From a bacterium (GTDB lineage: Bacteria; Chloroflexota; Dormibacteria; Dormibacterales; Dormibacteraceae), in contig SCQL01000031.1 of the NCBI GenBank assembly GCA_004299235.1, positions 248,001 to 312,000 on the forward strand: DNA of 64,000 bases, read 5' to 3'. Position numbers and translations under genes: made by a program. The notes below the pieces were generated by a model. The model was given only the letters and a program-made list of their open reading frames with translations. It searched no databases and was not told the DNA's origin. Positions 8,733 through 17,161 of the stretch are shown one piece after another. Every line of letters starts with the position of its first letter. The first letter of the stretch is position 1.

Positions 8733-10409
8733 TCAGCACTCCGCGGCCGCCTCTTCGAGCGTGCCTGGCTGCCGTCCCAACCGCGATCGCCTGCCCATCT
8801 CCGAGAAGTCGCCCGACGCCTGATCTCCGAGGTAGGCGGACGTGACGCCATCGCTGTCCATCAGATCATCGGCTGAGCTTTCCCTGACGACTCTCCCCGA
8901 CTCGATCCAGTAGGCCCTGTTGGCGAGCGGAACCACCCAGTCCACAGCCTGCTCAGCTATCAGAATCGCCGTCCCATCCCTCGCGATACCAGCCAGGGCA
9001 TCCTGGAGTTCAGTGACGATGGCCGGGGCCAGGCCCGTCGATGGCTCGTCGAGCAGTAGAAGCGCCGGTTTGCGTATCGTCGCTTTGGCTATGGCGAGCA
9101 TCTGGCGCTCGCCGCCGCTGAGCGTCCCTGCGAGTTGCCTCTGACGTCCCGCAAGACGTGGGAACCGCTCGAAGATTTCGGCGCGTCTCTCCACGATTTG
9201 CCGCTTCGAGAGGCGGAGCCCGAACAGCGATAGAAGCAGATTGTCGTCAACGCTTTGGCTCTCGATGGTCGCGCGCCCTTGGGGGACGAAACCGATTCCC
9301 CTGTTCACGATTTGGTCTGTGCGAAGCCGATCGATACGCGACCCTCCGTACGTCACCTGTCCCCGGCGGATCTTCACCGCGCCAACGATCGAACTCATCA
9401 AAGTCGATTTACCTGCTCCGTTTCGACCGAACATCGCCACAACTTCCCCAGGCCACACCTCAATGTGTACGTCCCTCAGGACGACGGTGTTCCCGTAGCC
9501 TGCATAGAGGCCGGCCACACGCAGTGGCGTCTCGTTGGTAGATCGCAGTTCCGCTATGTGAGGTTGGACCCCACCGACACGCGGTTTTCTGTCTTCGATC
9601 TTCGGCGTTGCGTGGTCCGGCTCGCTTGTCGGTCGGGATGGTCGGCCCAAGTACGCCTCAATCACGCGGCTGTCATGTCGGACTGCCTGAGGCGTCCCTT
9701 CGATTAGACAGCGGCCCTCCGCCAGCGCCGTCACCTTTGTGCACAGCGAGAACATCAACGGAACGTTGTGCTCCACGATCAGGATGGTGACCGGGTGACT
9801 TAGTCGGTCCGAAAGTGCACGAAGCAGATCGGCGAAAGCACGGACCTCATCTCCGCTGAGACCGGCGGTCGGTTCGTCGAGAAGGAGCAGCCTCGGCTCC
9901 GAGATGAGACACCGGGCAAGCTCCAAACGACGGCGATTTCCGAAGGAGAGCGTGCTAGCCGACTCAGTAAGCCGCCCATCAAATCCGACGTCAGCAAGGA
10001 TCTGCTCCGCACGAGCACGAAGCGTCCTCTCTTCGCGCTTCGCTGCGCCGATGCGGAGCACACCTCTGAAGAGGCCGGCGTTCGCGAGCCGGTGCGCCCC
10101 GACAAGGACGTTGTCCACGGCGTTCAAGTCCTCAAACACAGCCGGCGTTTGGAAAGCTCTGGCGATCCCCGCATCGATCAGTCGGCGAGGCTCCGGCTCG
10201 CGCCCGTCGGCGCCGACAGTGACTCGGCCCGCGGTCGGTCGCACGAGCCCTGTCGCGACGTTCAGGGCTGTGGTCTTACCAGCCCCATTCGGTCCGATCA
10301 GCCCATGTATCGAACCCTCTTCGACGGCGAAAGAAACCCCGTCCAACGCCCGGACGCCTCCGAAGGAGACACGGACCGACTCGAGCCTGAGGAGGACCGC
10401 CGGATCCAC
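8733..10409 (-). CDS. Fused LivG-LivF ABC transporter ATPase (two nucleotide-binding domains)
   Basis: One 558-residue chain carries both ATPases of a branched-chain-amino-acid-type (HAAT) importer. The first half is LivG-like: Walker A GPNGAGKTT at 39-47, signature LSFGN at ~154-158 and LLLLDEP at ~174-180. A ~40-residue linker (about 256-295) leads to a LivF-like half with Walker A GRNGAGKST at ~328-336, LSGGERQ at ~430-436 and LLLLDEP at ~450-456. In most organisms these are separate genes. GTG 10409 starts 3 bases after the livM stop. The C-terminus has a ~30-residue Arg/Gly-rich tail. The solute is unknown, and the catabolic neighbours suggest an organic acid or aromatic compound. Confidence 0.92.
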   Translation of the reverse strand: MDPAVLLRLESVRVSFGGVRALDGVSFAVEEGSIHGLIGPNGAGKTTALNVATGLVRPTAGRVTVGADGREPEPRRLIDAGIARAFQTPAVFEDLNAVDNVLVGAHRLANAGLFRGVLRIGAAKREERTLRARAEQILADVGFDGRLTESASTLSFGNRRRLELARCLISEPRLLLLDEPTAGLSGDEVRAFADLLRALSDRLSHPVTILIVEHNVPLMFSLCTKVTALAEGRCLIEGTPQAVRHDSRVIEAYLGRPSRPTSEPDHATPKIEDRKPRVGGVQPHIAELRSTNETPLRVAGLYAGYGNTVVLRDVHIEVWPGEVVAMFGRNGAGKSTLMSSIVGAVKIRRGQVTYGGSRIDRLRTDQIVNRGIGFVPQGRATIESQSVDDNLLLSLFGLRLSKRQIVERRAEIFERFPRLAGRQRQLAGTLSGGERQMLAIAKATIRKPALLLLDEPSTGLAPAIVTELQDALAGIARDGTAILIAEQAVDWVVPLANRAYWIESGRVVRESSADDLMDSDGVTSAYLGDQASGDFSEMGRRSRLGRQPGTLEEAAAEC

Positions 10410-10412
10410 GGG

Positions 10413-11357
10413 CTAGTGTCTGCCCTGTGTTAGGCGAGCTCTCGTCTGCTCGATGGCACCCACAATCCCACGGGGCGCCAGAAGCAAGATCATGAGCATG
10501 AATCCCGCGTAGAAGACGTCGAGCCAAGATCCGAGCTGATGAACGAACTGAGGGAGCGCGAATAAGAGGATTGGGCCTACGATCGGACCGATGATGCTCG
10601 GAGTCACCCCCCCGACCACTACGTACGAGAGATGAGCGACTGCCACGTCGATGCTATAAGAGTTCGGATTCGTCAGCCCCCAGAGCAATGCTTGTAGTAC
10701 TCCGGCGAAGGTCACGAGTGTGTTGCCGAGCGCGAAGGCCTGTGTCTGTGTCCGCGCGACATTGATGCCCTGTAGCTCCGCCGCGGCGCGATTGTTCTTG
10801 ATCGCTACCCACGCGCGGCCCACGCGAGAATGGATCGCAAAGTGCGTCAACACCGCCACTATCGCAGCACACATAACCGCTGTCACCGCGACCTCGTCGG
10901 CGGTAAGCGGGCCGACAAGTGGAAGAAACTGGATCGGGACCACCAAGCCGTATCCCCCACCCGTCAAAGGGCCGGCCCAGTTGATCACGGCAAGAAATAC
11001 GTTTAGAAACGCGAGCGTGATGATGGCGAAGTAGATGCCCGACAGCCGGAGAGCAACCAGTCCGACAAGCCAACCGATTGCACAGCCCAGTAAGACTGCC
11101 GCCAACACTGATGGTAGTAGAGGGACGCTATGAATCAGCAAGATCGCGACTGAGGTGGCACCTAGGCCAAGGAAGGCCGGGCTCGCGACAGAAAACAGGC
11201 CAGCTACACCCATCACAAGGTTGACCCCGACCGCAACGACGATCAACACGCCCAGTTCTCCAGCAACAAAGCGCGCGAAGGGAGGCAGCAGCGACGCTGC
11301 TACCGCGCATAGGGTGCACGCAACGCCCGCGGTGACCGCCGGGACCCGGCCGATCAA
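10413..11357 (-). CDS. livM: Branched-chain-amino-acid-type ABC transporter permease LivM
   Basis: This 314-residue membrane permease has about 8-9 hydrophobic segments and the LivM-type blocks VNLVMGVAGLFSVASPAFLGLGA and the cytoplasmic loop RVGRAWVAIKNNRAAAELQGIN, which contacts the ATPase. It starts at TTG 11357, overlapping the livH stop by 4 bases (translational coupling). It pairs with livH to form the channel of the importer encoded here. Confidence 0.92.
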   Translation of the reverse strand: MIGRVPAVTAGVACTLCAVAASLLPPFARFVAGELGVLIVVAVGVNLVMGVAGLFSVASPAFLGLGATSVAILLIHSVPLLPSVLAAVLLGCAIGWLVGLVALRLSGIYFAIITLAFLNVFLAVINWAGPLTGGGYGLVVPIQFLPLVGPLTADEVAVTAVMCAAIVAVLTHFAIHSRVGRAWVAIKNNRAAAELQGINVARTQTQAFALGNTLVTFAGVLQALLWGLTNPNSYSIDVAVAHLSYVVVGGVTPSIIGPIVGPILLFALPQFVHQLGSWLDVFYAGFMLMILLLAPRGIVGAIEQTRARLTQGRH

Positions 11358-12217
11358 TACCGCCGGATCCGCTGGCTACCGAGCAGGCCGCTCGGTCGCA
11401 CTATCAGGACTCCTAGAAGAATGGCGAAGATCGCCACGTCTCGGAGTGCGTCTCCAAAGACTACGACCGCATACGTTTGCGCCAGCCCGAAGATGAATCC
11501 CGCCACGACGGCACCCACAACACTGTCAAGTCCGCCGATAACAGCAGCGAAGAATGCCGGGAGAAGAACTGTGGCGCCCAAACCGGGGAACGCCCCTGTC
11601 GTCGGAACGAGGAACACACCGGCGACCGCCGCGAGAGCACTGCCCAGGACCCAACTCATTATGAGCATGCGCCTCACCGGAATGCCGCTGATCCCAGCCC
11701 GGAAGCGATCTTCGGCGACCGCACGCATGGCCTTCCCATAGGTGGAACGCTGGAACCACACGAAGAGCACGACCGTGACCACCGCGCTCAGGCCTATCGC
11801 AAGCAGCGAGTTGGCTTCGAGGCGAACGGTCCCCAGCGAGATAACCCGATCGCCGACAAGCCAAGGCTGGGCGGGAATTGGGGTGTCCGAAAACTTCAGG
11901 CGAGCGATGGCCTGCATGAGAATCGAAAGCGCAAAGGTACCGAGGACCACCACCAATTCATCGGCAAATCGGAGCAAGATGCTGGTAAGCGCGAACAGCA
12001 GCAGGCCTGCCACGGCACCGGCTGCAAGCGGGCTCGCGATTTGCAGGATCGGTGAGCTAGTCGCGCCGGCAGCCAGCACGTAGGCGTAGCCGCCAACCAT
12101 CAGCAGCTCACCCTGGGCGAAGTTCAGTATTCCGGTTGACCGGAAGACCATTACAACCCCGACGGCCACGAGCGCATAGATCCCGCCAAGTGCCAACGCT
12201 CCCACGAGCAGTGCCAT
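11354..12217 (-). CDS. livH: Branched-chain-amino-acid-type ABC transporter permease LivH
   Basis: This 287-residue permease has the LivH hallmark GGIYALVAVGVVMVFRSTGILNFAQGE at the N-terminus and the EAA-like ATPase-coupling loop YGKAMRAVAEDRFRAGISGI near residues 170-190. It has about 8 membrane segments. The start is ATG 12217, 59 bases after the binding-protein gene. It overlaps livM by 4 bases. Confidence 0.92.
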   Translation of the reverse strand: MALLVGALALGGIYALVAVGVVMVFRSTGILNFAQGELLMVGGYAYVLAAGATSSPILQIASPLAAGAVAGLLLFALTSILLRFADELVVVLGTFALSILMQAIARLKFSDTPIPAQPWLVGDRVISLGTVRLEANSLLAIGLSAVVTVVLFVWFQRSTYGKAMRAVAEDRFRAGISGIPVRRMLIMSWVLGSALAAVAGVFLVPTTGAFPGLGATVLLPAFFAAVIGGLDSVVGAVVAGFIFGLAQTYAVVVFGDALRDVAIFAILLGVLIVRPSGLLGSQRIRRY

Positions 12218-12276
12218 CCGGCGGCCCTACTCTTGGTAGTGTCCGGTCGGCCGAACCGGTGAGTTGCTGCTCATCC

Positions 12277-13527
12277 TTAGCTTCCCGGCTCGATAGTCAC
12301 GAACTCGCCGTTCTTAATTTCTATCGGAACAGCGGCGTGAGTGCCCTGATGGTTCTCCTTACTGAAGTTCCGTGGCACACCTATCGGTGCGGCATAGGAG
12401 AAGTAGGAATCGCGGCCCGGGACGAAATTGTGAACTCCCTCAAGCGCATCTACGAAGTTGTCACGAGTCACCGACGAGCCGGCATGTCGAAGAGCCTCTG
12501 CGAACACATAGAAGTCGACATACCCGGAGACGGTGAATATGTTGGGTGTCCCGGCAGGCCGATTAGGTGCGAACTTGTCCAGTCGCTTGTTCCAGTCGCC
12601 CATCGCGCCCGTCTGAGCGGTGACCGGTTGTGAGGAAGAAAGCCAGAAGCAGCGGACGCCCTCTCCGGCCGGCCCGGCAGTCTTGAGTAGCGCGGCGGTC
12701 GCCATCGATGCGTCTGCGATGATGGTGGTGTCGGCAACAACGCGCCGCAACTGCGGCACGATCCTGCCTCCATCGACGTCGAGGCCGCAGAGGTAAACAG
12801 CCGAGGGGTTGAGACGCGCGACCGAGCTTATCTGCGCTGTGAAGTCAGTGTCACCGCTGTGGAACGACTGAAGGCCCACGATATGCGTCCCCGAAGCTGC
12901 GGCGTCCCCTTGGACCAGCTGCACCCCGGACTGACAAAACGCCTGATCGCTCGCGTACAAAATGTCGAGGGTCGCGGCACCGATCGACTGCGCGTACTTG
13001 ACGACCTCCTGCGACAGGTCCCTCCTTTGCGGCACGCCAGTAAACACATAGCGGCTGAAGGGCTGGAATATGCGCGGGTCCGAAGCTAGCGTGGCATAGA
13101 GCGGGACCTTGGACGAGGTGAAGAAGGGCGCCTCGGAGACCGCAGATGTGCTTCCGGCACCAGCAAAGTCGGCGAAGACTCCGTCTTGCTGGACGAGCCG
13201 GCGCGCCGCTTCAACCCCTCCCTGCGCGGTTCCAGCATCATCCTCGATCACCAGCTTCACCTTGCGGCCGTTGATTCCGCCATGCGCGTTGATCTCAGAT
13301 GCGGCGAGTTCGAGGCCAAGCTTGAAGCCCTGACCGGTAGCGCTCCCAGGGCCGGTCAACGCCATATCGCTGCCGATCACGATCTGATTGGACGTCACGC
13401 CCGGAGTCGATGGAGCCGAGCCGTCGCTACTGCCGCATCCCGCGAGGACCAGAGGAACAACTGCCAGCAACGCCACGTTCAAGACAGGGTTCCTCGCAGG
13501 CCTGCCCGATACTCCCGGTTTCTGCAC
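12277..13527 (-). CDS. LivK-like periplasmic/lipoprotein substrate-binding protein
   Basis: This 416-residue solute receptor of the HAAT importer belongs to the leucine-binding-protein fold. The first ~31 residues are a lipoprotein signal with lipobox LAGC, so the protein would be tethered to the outer face of the membrane. The mature domain starts with NQIVIGSDMALTGPGSATGQG and carries the AINAHGGINGRKVKLVIEDD-type segment of the family. The GTG start at 13527 is preceded by AGGTGAG at good spacing. It is the first gene of the transporter operon. The ligand cannot be inferred from sequence alone. Confidence 0.92.
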   Translation of the reverse strand: MQKPGVSGRPARNPVLNVALLAVVPLVLAGCGSSDGSAPSTPGVTSNQIVIGSDMALTGPGSATGQGFKLGLELAASEINAHGGINGRKVKLVIEDDAGTAQGGVEAARRLVQQDGVFADFAGAGSTSAVSEAPFFTSSKVPLYATLASDPRIFQPFSRYVFTGVPQRRDLSQEVVKYAQSIGAATLDILYASDQAFCQSGVQLVQGDAAASGTHIVGLQSFHSGDTDFTAQISSVARLNPSAVYLCGLDVDGGRIVPQLRRVVADTTIIADASMATAALLKTAGPAGEGVRCFWLSSSQPVTAQTGAMGDWNKRLDKFAPNRPAGTPNIFTVSGYVDFYVFAEALRHAGSSVTRDNFVDALEGVHNFVPGRDSYFSYAAPIGVPRNFSKENHQGTHAAVPIEIKNGEFVTIEPGS

Positions 13528-13867
13528 TTCTCACCTCACAATTTCGCAAACGATTGGAGAACAACCACGCAGCTGGCCGCGTCCGATAGCTGTTAAGACG
13601 ACCGAAGGCTACTCATCGGATAAGCTAATGTCAAGATGTTTTTTTTAGGGATCAGGCGACGGGAGTTATCCCGAGTGACCGTCAACTTAACTTCCGAGCG
13701 CGTCATCCTTTGATTAACTGGCTGCGGCCATCGCCGTACATCACTTGACAGGCCGTGGCTTGCCCGACCGGCGGCGATGCTAAACAGTTCGGCGACTGCG
13801 TTGCCTTCCCGCTCAAACGCTGATCCCGAGTGGTCATTGACCAGGTCATCAGCAGTCCGCGAAAACG
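13528..13867. other. Intergenic region upstream of the importer operon
   Basis: These 340 bases lie between the livK-like start and the stop of the Rieske ferredoxin. The region should contain the promoter of the importer operon. Visible are an imperfect inverted repeat CTCATC-G-GATAAG near 13613-13625, a run of eight T at about 13639-13646, and a small CGGGA-GTTA-TCCCG stem at 13660-13673. None is a convincing terminator for the operon that ends at 13868, because no T-run follows the stem on the minus strand. No coding frame was recognised. Confidence 0.5.
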
Positions 13868-14173
13868 TTACATCTTGACGAACACCGAGCCGCCCCTGAC
13901 TTCGACCTGATAGACGCGGACGGGCGTCCGGGCCGGCAACTGGTCGGGCTCACCCGTTACCAGATTGAAGCGCGACCCGTGTAGGGCGCACTCGACGTGA
14001 TTACCCCAGATATCGCCTTCGCTGAGCGAGTATTCCTCGTGCGTACAGACATCGGATATGGCGTGCCATGACCCATCGCCACTCCTGGCCAGGCAGATCT
14101 TCAGGCCGTCAATTGTCACCTGCATGGACTCCTCCGGCTGCAGGTCCGACTCCGTCGCTACCAGATGTTGCAC
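13868..14173 (-). CDS. Rieske [2Fe-2S] ferredoxin
   Basis: This small (101-residue) Rieske electron carrier of the ring-hydroxylating-dioxygenase ferredoxin type has the cluster motif CTH-x16-CALH, giving two Cys and two His ligands. It probably passes electrons from the adjacent FAD reductase to a Rieske oxygenase or another acceptor. It is the last gene of the minus-strand operon that starts at 18405 and lies 13 bases after the reductase gene. The start is GTG 14173, with GGAG about 10 bases upstream. An internal ATG 16 codons later is possible. Confidence 0.92.
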   Translation of the reverse strand: MQHLVATESDLQPEESMQVTIDGLKICLARSGDGSWHAISDVCTHEEYSLSEGDIWGNHVECALHGSRFNLVTGEPDQLPARTPVRVYQVEVRGGSVFVKM

Positions 14174-14186
14174 TCGATACCCACTC

Positions 14187-15419
14187 CTACTCGATTCCTC
14201 CTATCGGCGTGGCCACCAATGCCCTGCGCAGGTCCCACGCCTCGTCAGCCAGATTGACCGCCTCGATTCGCATGCGGGAGCCAACGAGCCGACCTGCCCT
14301 GCGCACATCCCGGCCCGCGTTGAGACCGACCGCGCCGACAATCTGGCCAGCCTTCAAATAAAACCTCACAAACCTGCGGGATTCCAGAGTTCCTCTCGTG
14401 ACGGCCTGATCGTGCTCTTGCCACCAGCCGACCGCCTCCAAAGTGCAGTCATATTGGACCGACCAGAACCAATGGGGAGCCTCGTACGGCCGACGGTCTC
14501 CGAGGATATTGGCTGCAACGATGGCACCCTGCTTCAGAGCATTGTCGTGGTGCTCGACGCGCAACCATCTTTGGTACACAGGGTTGAAATGATTGGCAAC
14601 GTCACCGGCAGCAAAAATTCCGTCGGCGCTGCTTCGTCCGAACTCGTCAACGACGATCCCATTGCGACACTCGAGACCAGCGTCAACCGCCAAGTTGACA
14701 TTGGGTTCCAGACCAATCCCGATAAGAACTACGTCACAATTCAAGACATTGCCATCGTGCAGTGTCAGCTCTAGGTCGGAGCCCGCCCGGACCGCCACAA
14801 CCTGACTTGAAAGCCGGAGGTTGACCCCGTTCTCGCCGTGCAGGTCGGCGTACATACCCGCGATGTCCTCATCCAACACACGCGCCAAGGGCAGCGGCAA
14901 GGCCTCGACGATAGTCACGCTTGCGCCGAGGTGGCGTGCAGAGGCGGCGACCTCGCCCCCGATGAATCCTGCGCCGATGATAACGATGCGCCGACCTGGG
15001 CCGAGGGCTTCCTTCAAGGCGCGAGCGTCTTGAAGCGACCGCAGGTACAAAATGCGTCCCTGTGGGTCGTGCCAATCCAATCGCCGGGGCCGGCCGCCAG
15101 TGGCTAGAACGAGGTTCGAGTACCTGATGTTGTTGCCGCCGGCTACCTGTACCGCCCGCTCATCTGGGTTCAAGGACACGGCCCGACCATCGATGAGCTC
15201 CACATCATTCTCGCGGTACCAATCAACGGGGAGCACGCCCAGCGATTCCGCCGATCGAGTTGACCTCAAGAACTCCTTCGAGAGCGGAGGCCGCTCATAC
15301 GGGGCCACAGCCTCGTCGGAGATCACGCTGATTCCGCCCGTCCATCCCCCCCGCCTGAGGCCGGAAGCAACTCCGGCGCCAGCAGCGCCACCTCCAACGA
15401 TTACGACTGGTGACGCCAC
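14187..15419 (-). CDS. FAD-dependent ferredoxin reductase (dioxygenase-type)
   Basis: This 410-residue NAD(P)H:ferredoxin reductase resembles the reductase components of aromatic dioxygenases and rubredoxin/putidaredoxin reductases. FAD site: VVIVGGGAAGAGVASGLR at residues ~5-22. The early motif PYERPPLSKEFL is typical of the group. The NAD(P) site is VVIGAGFIGGEVAASAR-like (IVIIGAGFIGGEVA) at about 145-158, followed by the FAD ribityl motif IFAAGDVAN. It is paired with the Rieske ferredoxin downstream. GTG 15419 is the start. A 118-bp gap separates it from the larger Rieske gene upstream. Confidence 0.93.
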   Translation of the reverse strand: MASPVVIVGGGAAGAGVASGLRRGGWTGGISVISDEAVAPYERPPLSKEFLRSTRSAESLGVLPVDWYRENDVELIDGRAVSLNPDERAVQVAGGNNIRYSNLVLATGGRPRRLDWHDPQGRILYLRSLQDARALKEALGPGRRIVIIGAGFIGGEVAASARHLGASVTIVEALPLPLARVLDEDIAGMYADLHGENGVNLRLSSQVVAVRAGSDLELTLHDGNVLNCDVVLIGIGLEPNVNLAVDAGLECRNGIVVDEFGRSSADGIFAAGDVANHFNPVYQRWLRVEHHDNALKQGAIVAANILGDRRPYEAPHWFWSVQYDCTLEAVGWWQEHDQAVTRGTLESRRFVRFYLKAGQIVGAVGLNAGRDVRRAGRLVGSRMRIEAVNLADEAWDLRRALVATPIGGIE

Positions 15420-15537
15420 TCAGACTCTGTTACCGGCTTTCCGGACAGTCCGACCTGCTCGCGCCGGACTTGGATTGCGGCGCCGGGCCACGCTCCGCCG
15501 GGACAAATCGGCTCTTGGACTCTTCAGCTGTCGCATA

Positions 15538-15981
15538 TCAGTCTCGCGCGCCGCCGTTTCCCGCCACAACGCCTGCCGACCCGATCGCCCGTGGCGGTAA
15601 GCTCAAATCAACGAAAACTCTGCCCGCGGATTCGTAAGCTCCGTACATCCTGACGCTCTCTCGACCACTAAGGCTGAGGCCAGTCGTCAGATCGTATTCC
15701 CAGAAATGCCAGGGACACATGAGCATCGGTCGCTCAGTATCGACTCTCAGGTCGGCATCAGACCACGGTCGCTCCTCGACTAGGAGGGGGCTCACGAGGC
15801 CGTTACATACCGGGCCGCCAATGTGCGGACAGACGTTCCGCAAAGCGTACCAGCGGTCATACCACCTAAGAACACCGACCTCGCGGCCTTTGACTTGGAC
15901 TAGACGAACAACGCCGTGCGTGAACTCATCCACCGTCCCCACCTCGAATACCCGATCCGGCCCAGGCTTAGGATCCGGCAC
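15538..15981 (-). CDS. Rieske [2Fe-2S] domain protein with enlarged cluster loop
   Basis: This 147-residue protein has a single Rieske domain. Cluster ligands are visible in CPHIGGPVC and CPWHFW, but the spacing is C-x-H-x35-C-x2-H rather than the usual 15-17, so a loop of ~18 residues is inserted between the two ligand pairs. It is too small to be an oxygenase alpha subunit (no mononuclear iron domain). It overlaps the preceding amidohydrolase gene by 14 bases, so the two are tightly linked. It could be a second ferredoxin or an electron-accepting partner. The role is inferred only from context. Confidence 0.85.
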   Translation of the reverse strand: MPDPKPGPDRVFEVGTVDEFTHGVVRLVQVKGREVGVLRWYDRWYALRNVCPHIGGPVCNGLVSPLLVEERPWSDADLRVDTERPMLMCPWHFWEYDLTTGLSLSGRESVRMYGAYESAGRVFVDLSLPPRAIGSAGVVAGNGGARD

Positions 15982-17161
15982 TCAGTCTCACCTCGGTACG
16001 GCGACCGGTCCCAACGGCACCTCCGACTAAGTCATCCCAACCGAAGAGGCGTGCAGCGTTTTTACCCATGACCTTGGACCGCCACTCTTGAGGTAGCCGA
16101 ACACGCACAGAGCCGGGGTCCTCAGCGTCCCAATGCGGATAGTCGCTCGAGTAACAGAGATGATCGGCGATCGACGGACATGTCTCCAAGAGGCGCTCCA
16201 CTTTGGAAGCCTCAGCCACCATGGCGAATGGCTGCGTTGATGCCCAAACGTGCTCAGCGAAATACTCACTTGGCAACCGCTTGATAAGTGGGTTCTCAAT
16301 CTTGAGCGCGGCATACCGTGAATCGAGTTCTGCCAACATCCAGGGCATCCAAGTGAATCCATACTCGTTGAACAATATTCGGAGGTGCGGGAATTTCTCA
16401 AAAACGCCGCTGCAGATGACACTCGTGAAATGGTGCATCCCGACTTGTTCCAAGCCTAGGTATATCTCGGTCATACTGGTCGGCAACCCGCCCGCGTACC
16501 ATGCACCTTTACTCGTAAAGTCAGCGGCGGCGTGCGTGAAGATCACCAAGCCCGTTTCGTCCGCTGCGCGCAAAATCGGATCGTAGACCGGATGGCCGAG
16601 GGGCTTAAGAAACGGATTCGTCATCACGAGTGCCCCGACGATGCGAGGGTGATCCGCGAGACGGTATATCTCCTTGGCGGCTTCCTCAGGAGCGCTGACG
16701 GGGACAAGCAGAACGCCGTACAGGCGATCTTCTCGTCCATCGAGCCATTTGTCGATCGTATAGTCGTTGGCGGCTCGACACAGGGCAACTGAAGCGGGCG
16801 CATTCAGAATCCCCTGCTGCGTCCCGTAACCGAAAGTCAGCACCGCCCGAGCAATGCCATGTGGGTTCAGATGCTCATCAATCAACACCTGCCGGCTCGA
16901 GCCAGCCGCTCCGCCCTCTTTCGGCATGCATTCCAGCCTCGTCCCACCGCCGCCCGAAAAGGGGTAGTGGACCCAAGGCGGGAGGAACGGGCTGTATCCA
17001 CCGCTTGACCCGTAACCGACATCCTGCACACTGTCTGCCAGACCAGGGCCGGCCGCGGCTGTAAAGTACTCGCGCCATGCCCTAGGCATGTACTGAATCA
17101 GGTCTCTGTCGAATGGCCAGCTGTGGTGGCAGTCGACGTCGATGATCATGTCGTTACTCAT
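15968..17161 (-). CDS. Amidohydrolase_2-family metal-dependent hydrolase/decarboxylase
   Basis: This 397-residue TIM-barrel amidohydrolase_2 protein belongs to the ACMSD / gamma-resorcylate-decarboxylase / OMA-hydrolase group, which acts on carboxylated or ring-opened aromatics. Metal-site motifs look intact: DVDCHHSW at residues 8-15, IFTHAAAD in the middle, LFNEYGFTW, and the C-terminal SSDYPHWD. It is the partner of the paralogous gene immediately upstream, overlapping its stop by 4 bases. ATG start at 17161. It probably catalyses the hydrolytic or decarboxylating step of the local catabolic route. Substrate unknown. Confidence 0.85.
   Translation of the reverse strand: MSNDMIIDVDCHHSWPFDRDLIQYMPRAWREYFTAAAGPGLADSVQDVGYGSSGGYSPFLPPWVHYPFSGGGGTRLECMPKEGGAAGSSRQVLIDEHLNPHGIARAVLTFGYGTQQGILNAPASVALCRAANDYTIDKWLDGREDRLYGVLLVPVSAPEEAAKEIYRLADHPRIVGALVMTNPFLKPLGHPVYDPILRAADETGLVIFTHAAADFTSKGAWYAGGLPTSMTEIYLGLEQVGMHHFTSVICSGVFEKFPHLRILFNEYGFTWMPWMLAELDSRYAALKIENPLIKRLPSEYFAEHVWASTQPFAMVAEASKVERLLETCPSIADHLCYSSDYPHWDAEDPGSVRVRLPQEWRSKVMGKNAARLFGWDDLVGGAVGTGRRTEVRLSAGS

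Noticed and set aside
13660-13673. CGGGA-GTTA-TCCCG stem near a T8 run as a terminator
   Set aside because: The T-run lies on the wrong side for the minus-strand operon, and plus-strand transcription toward it is not expected.
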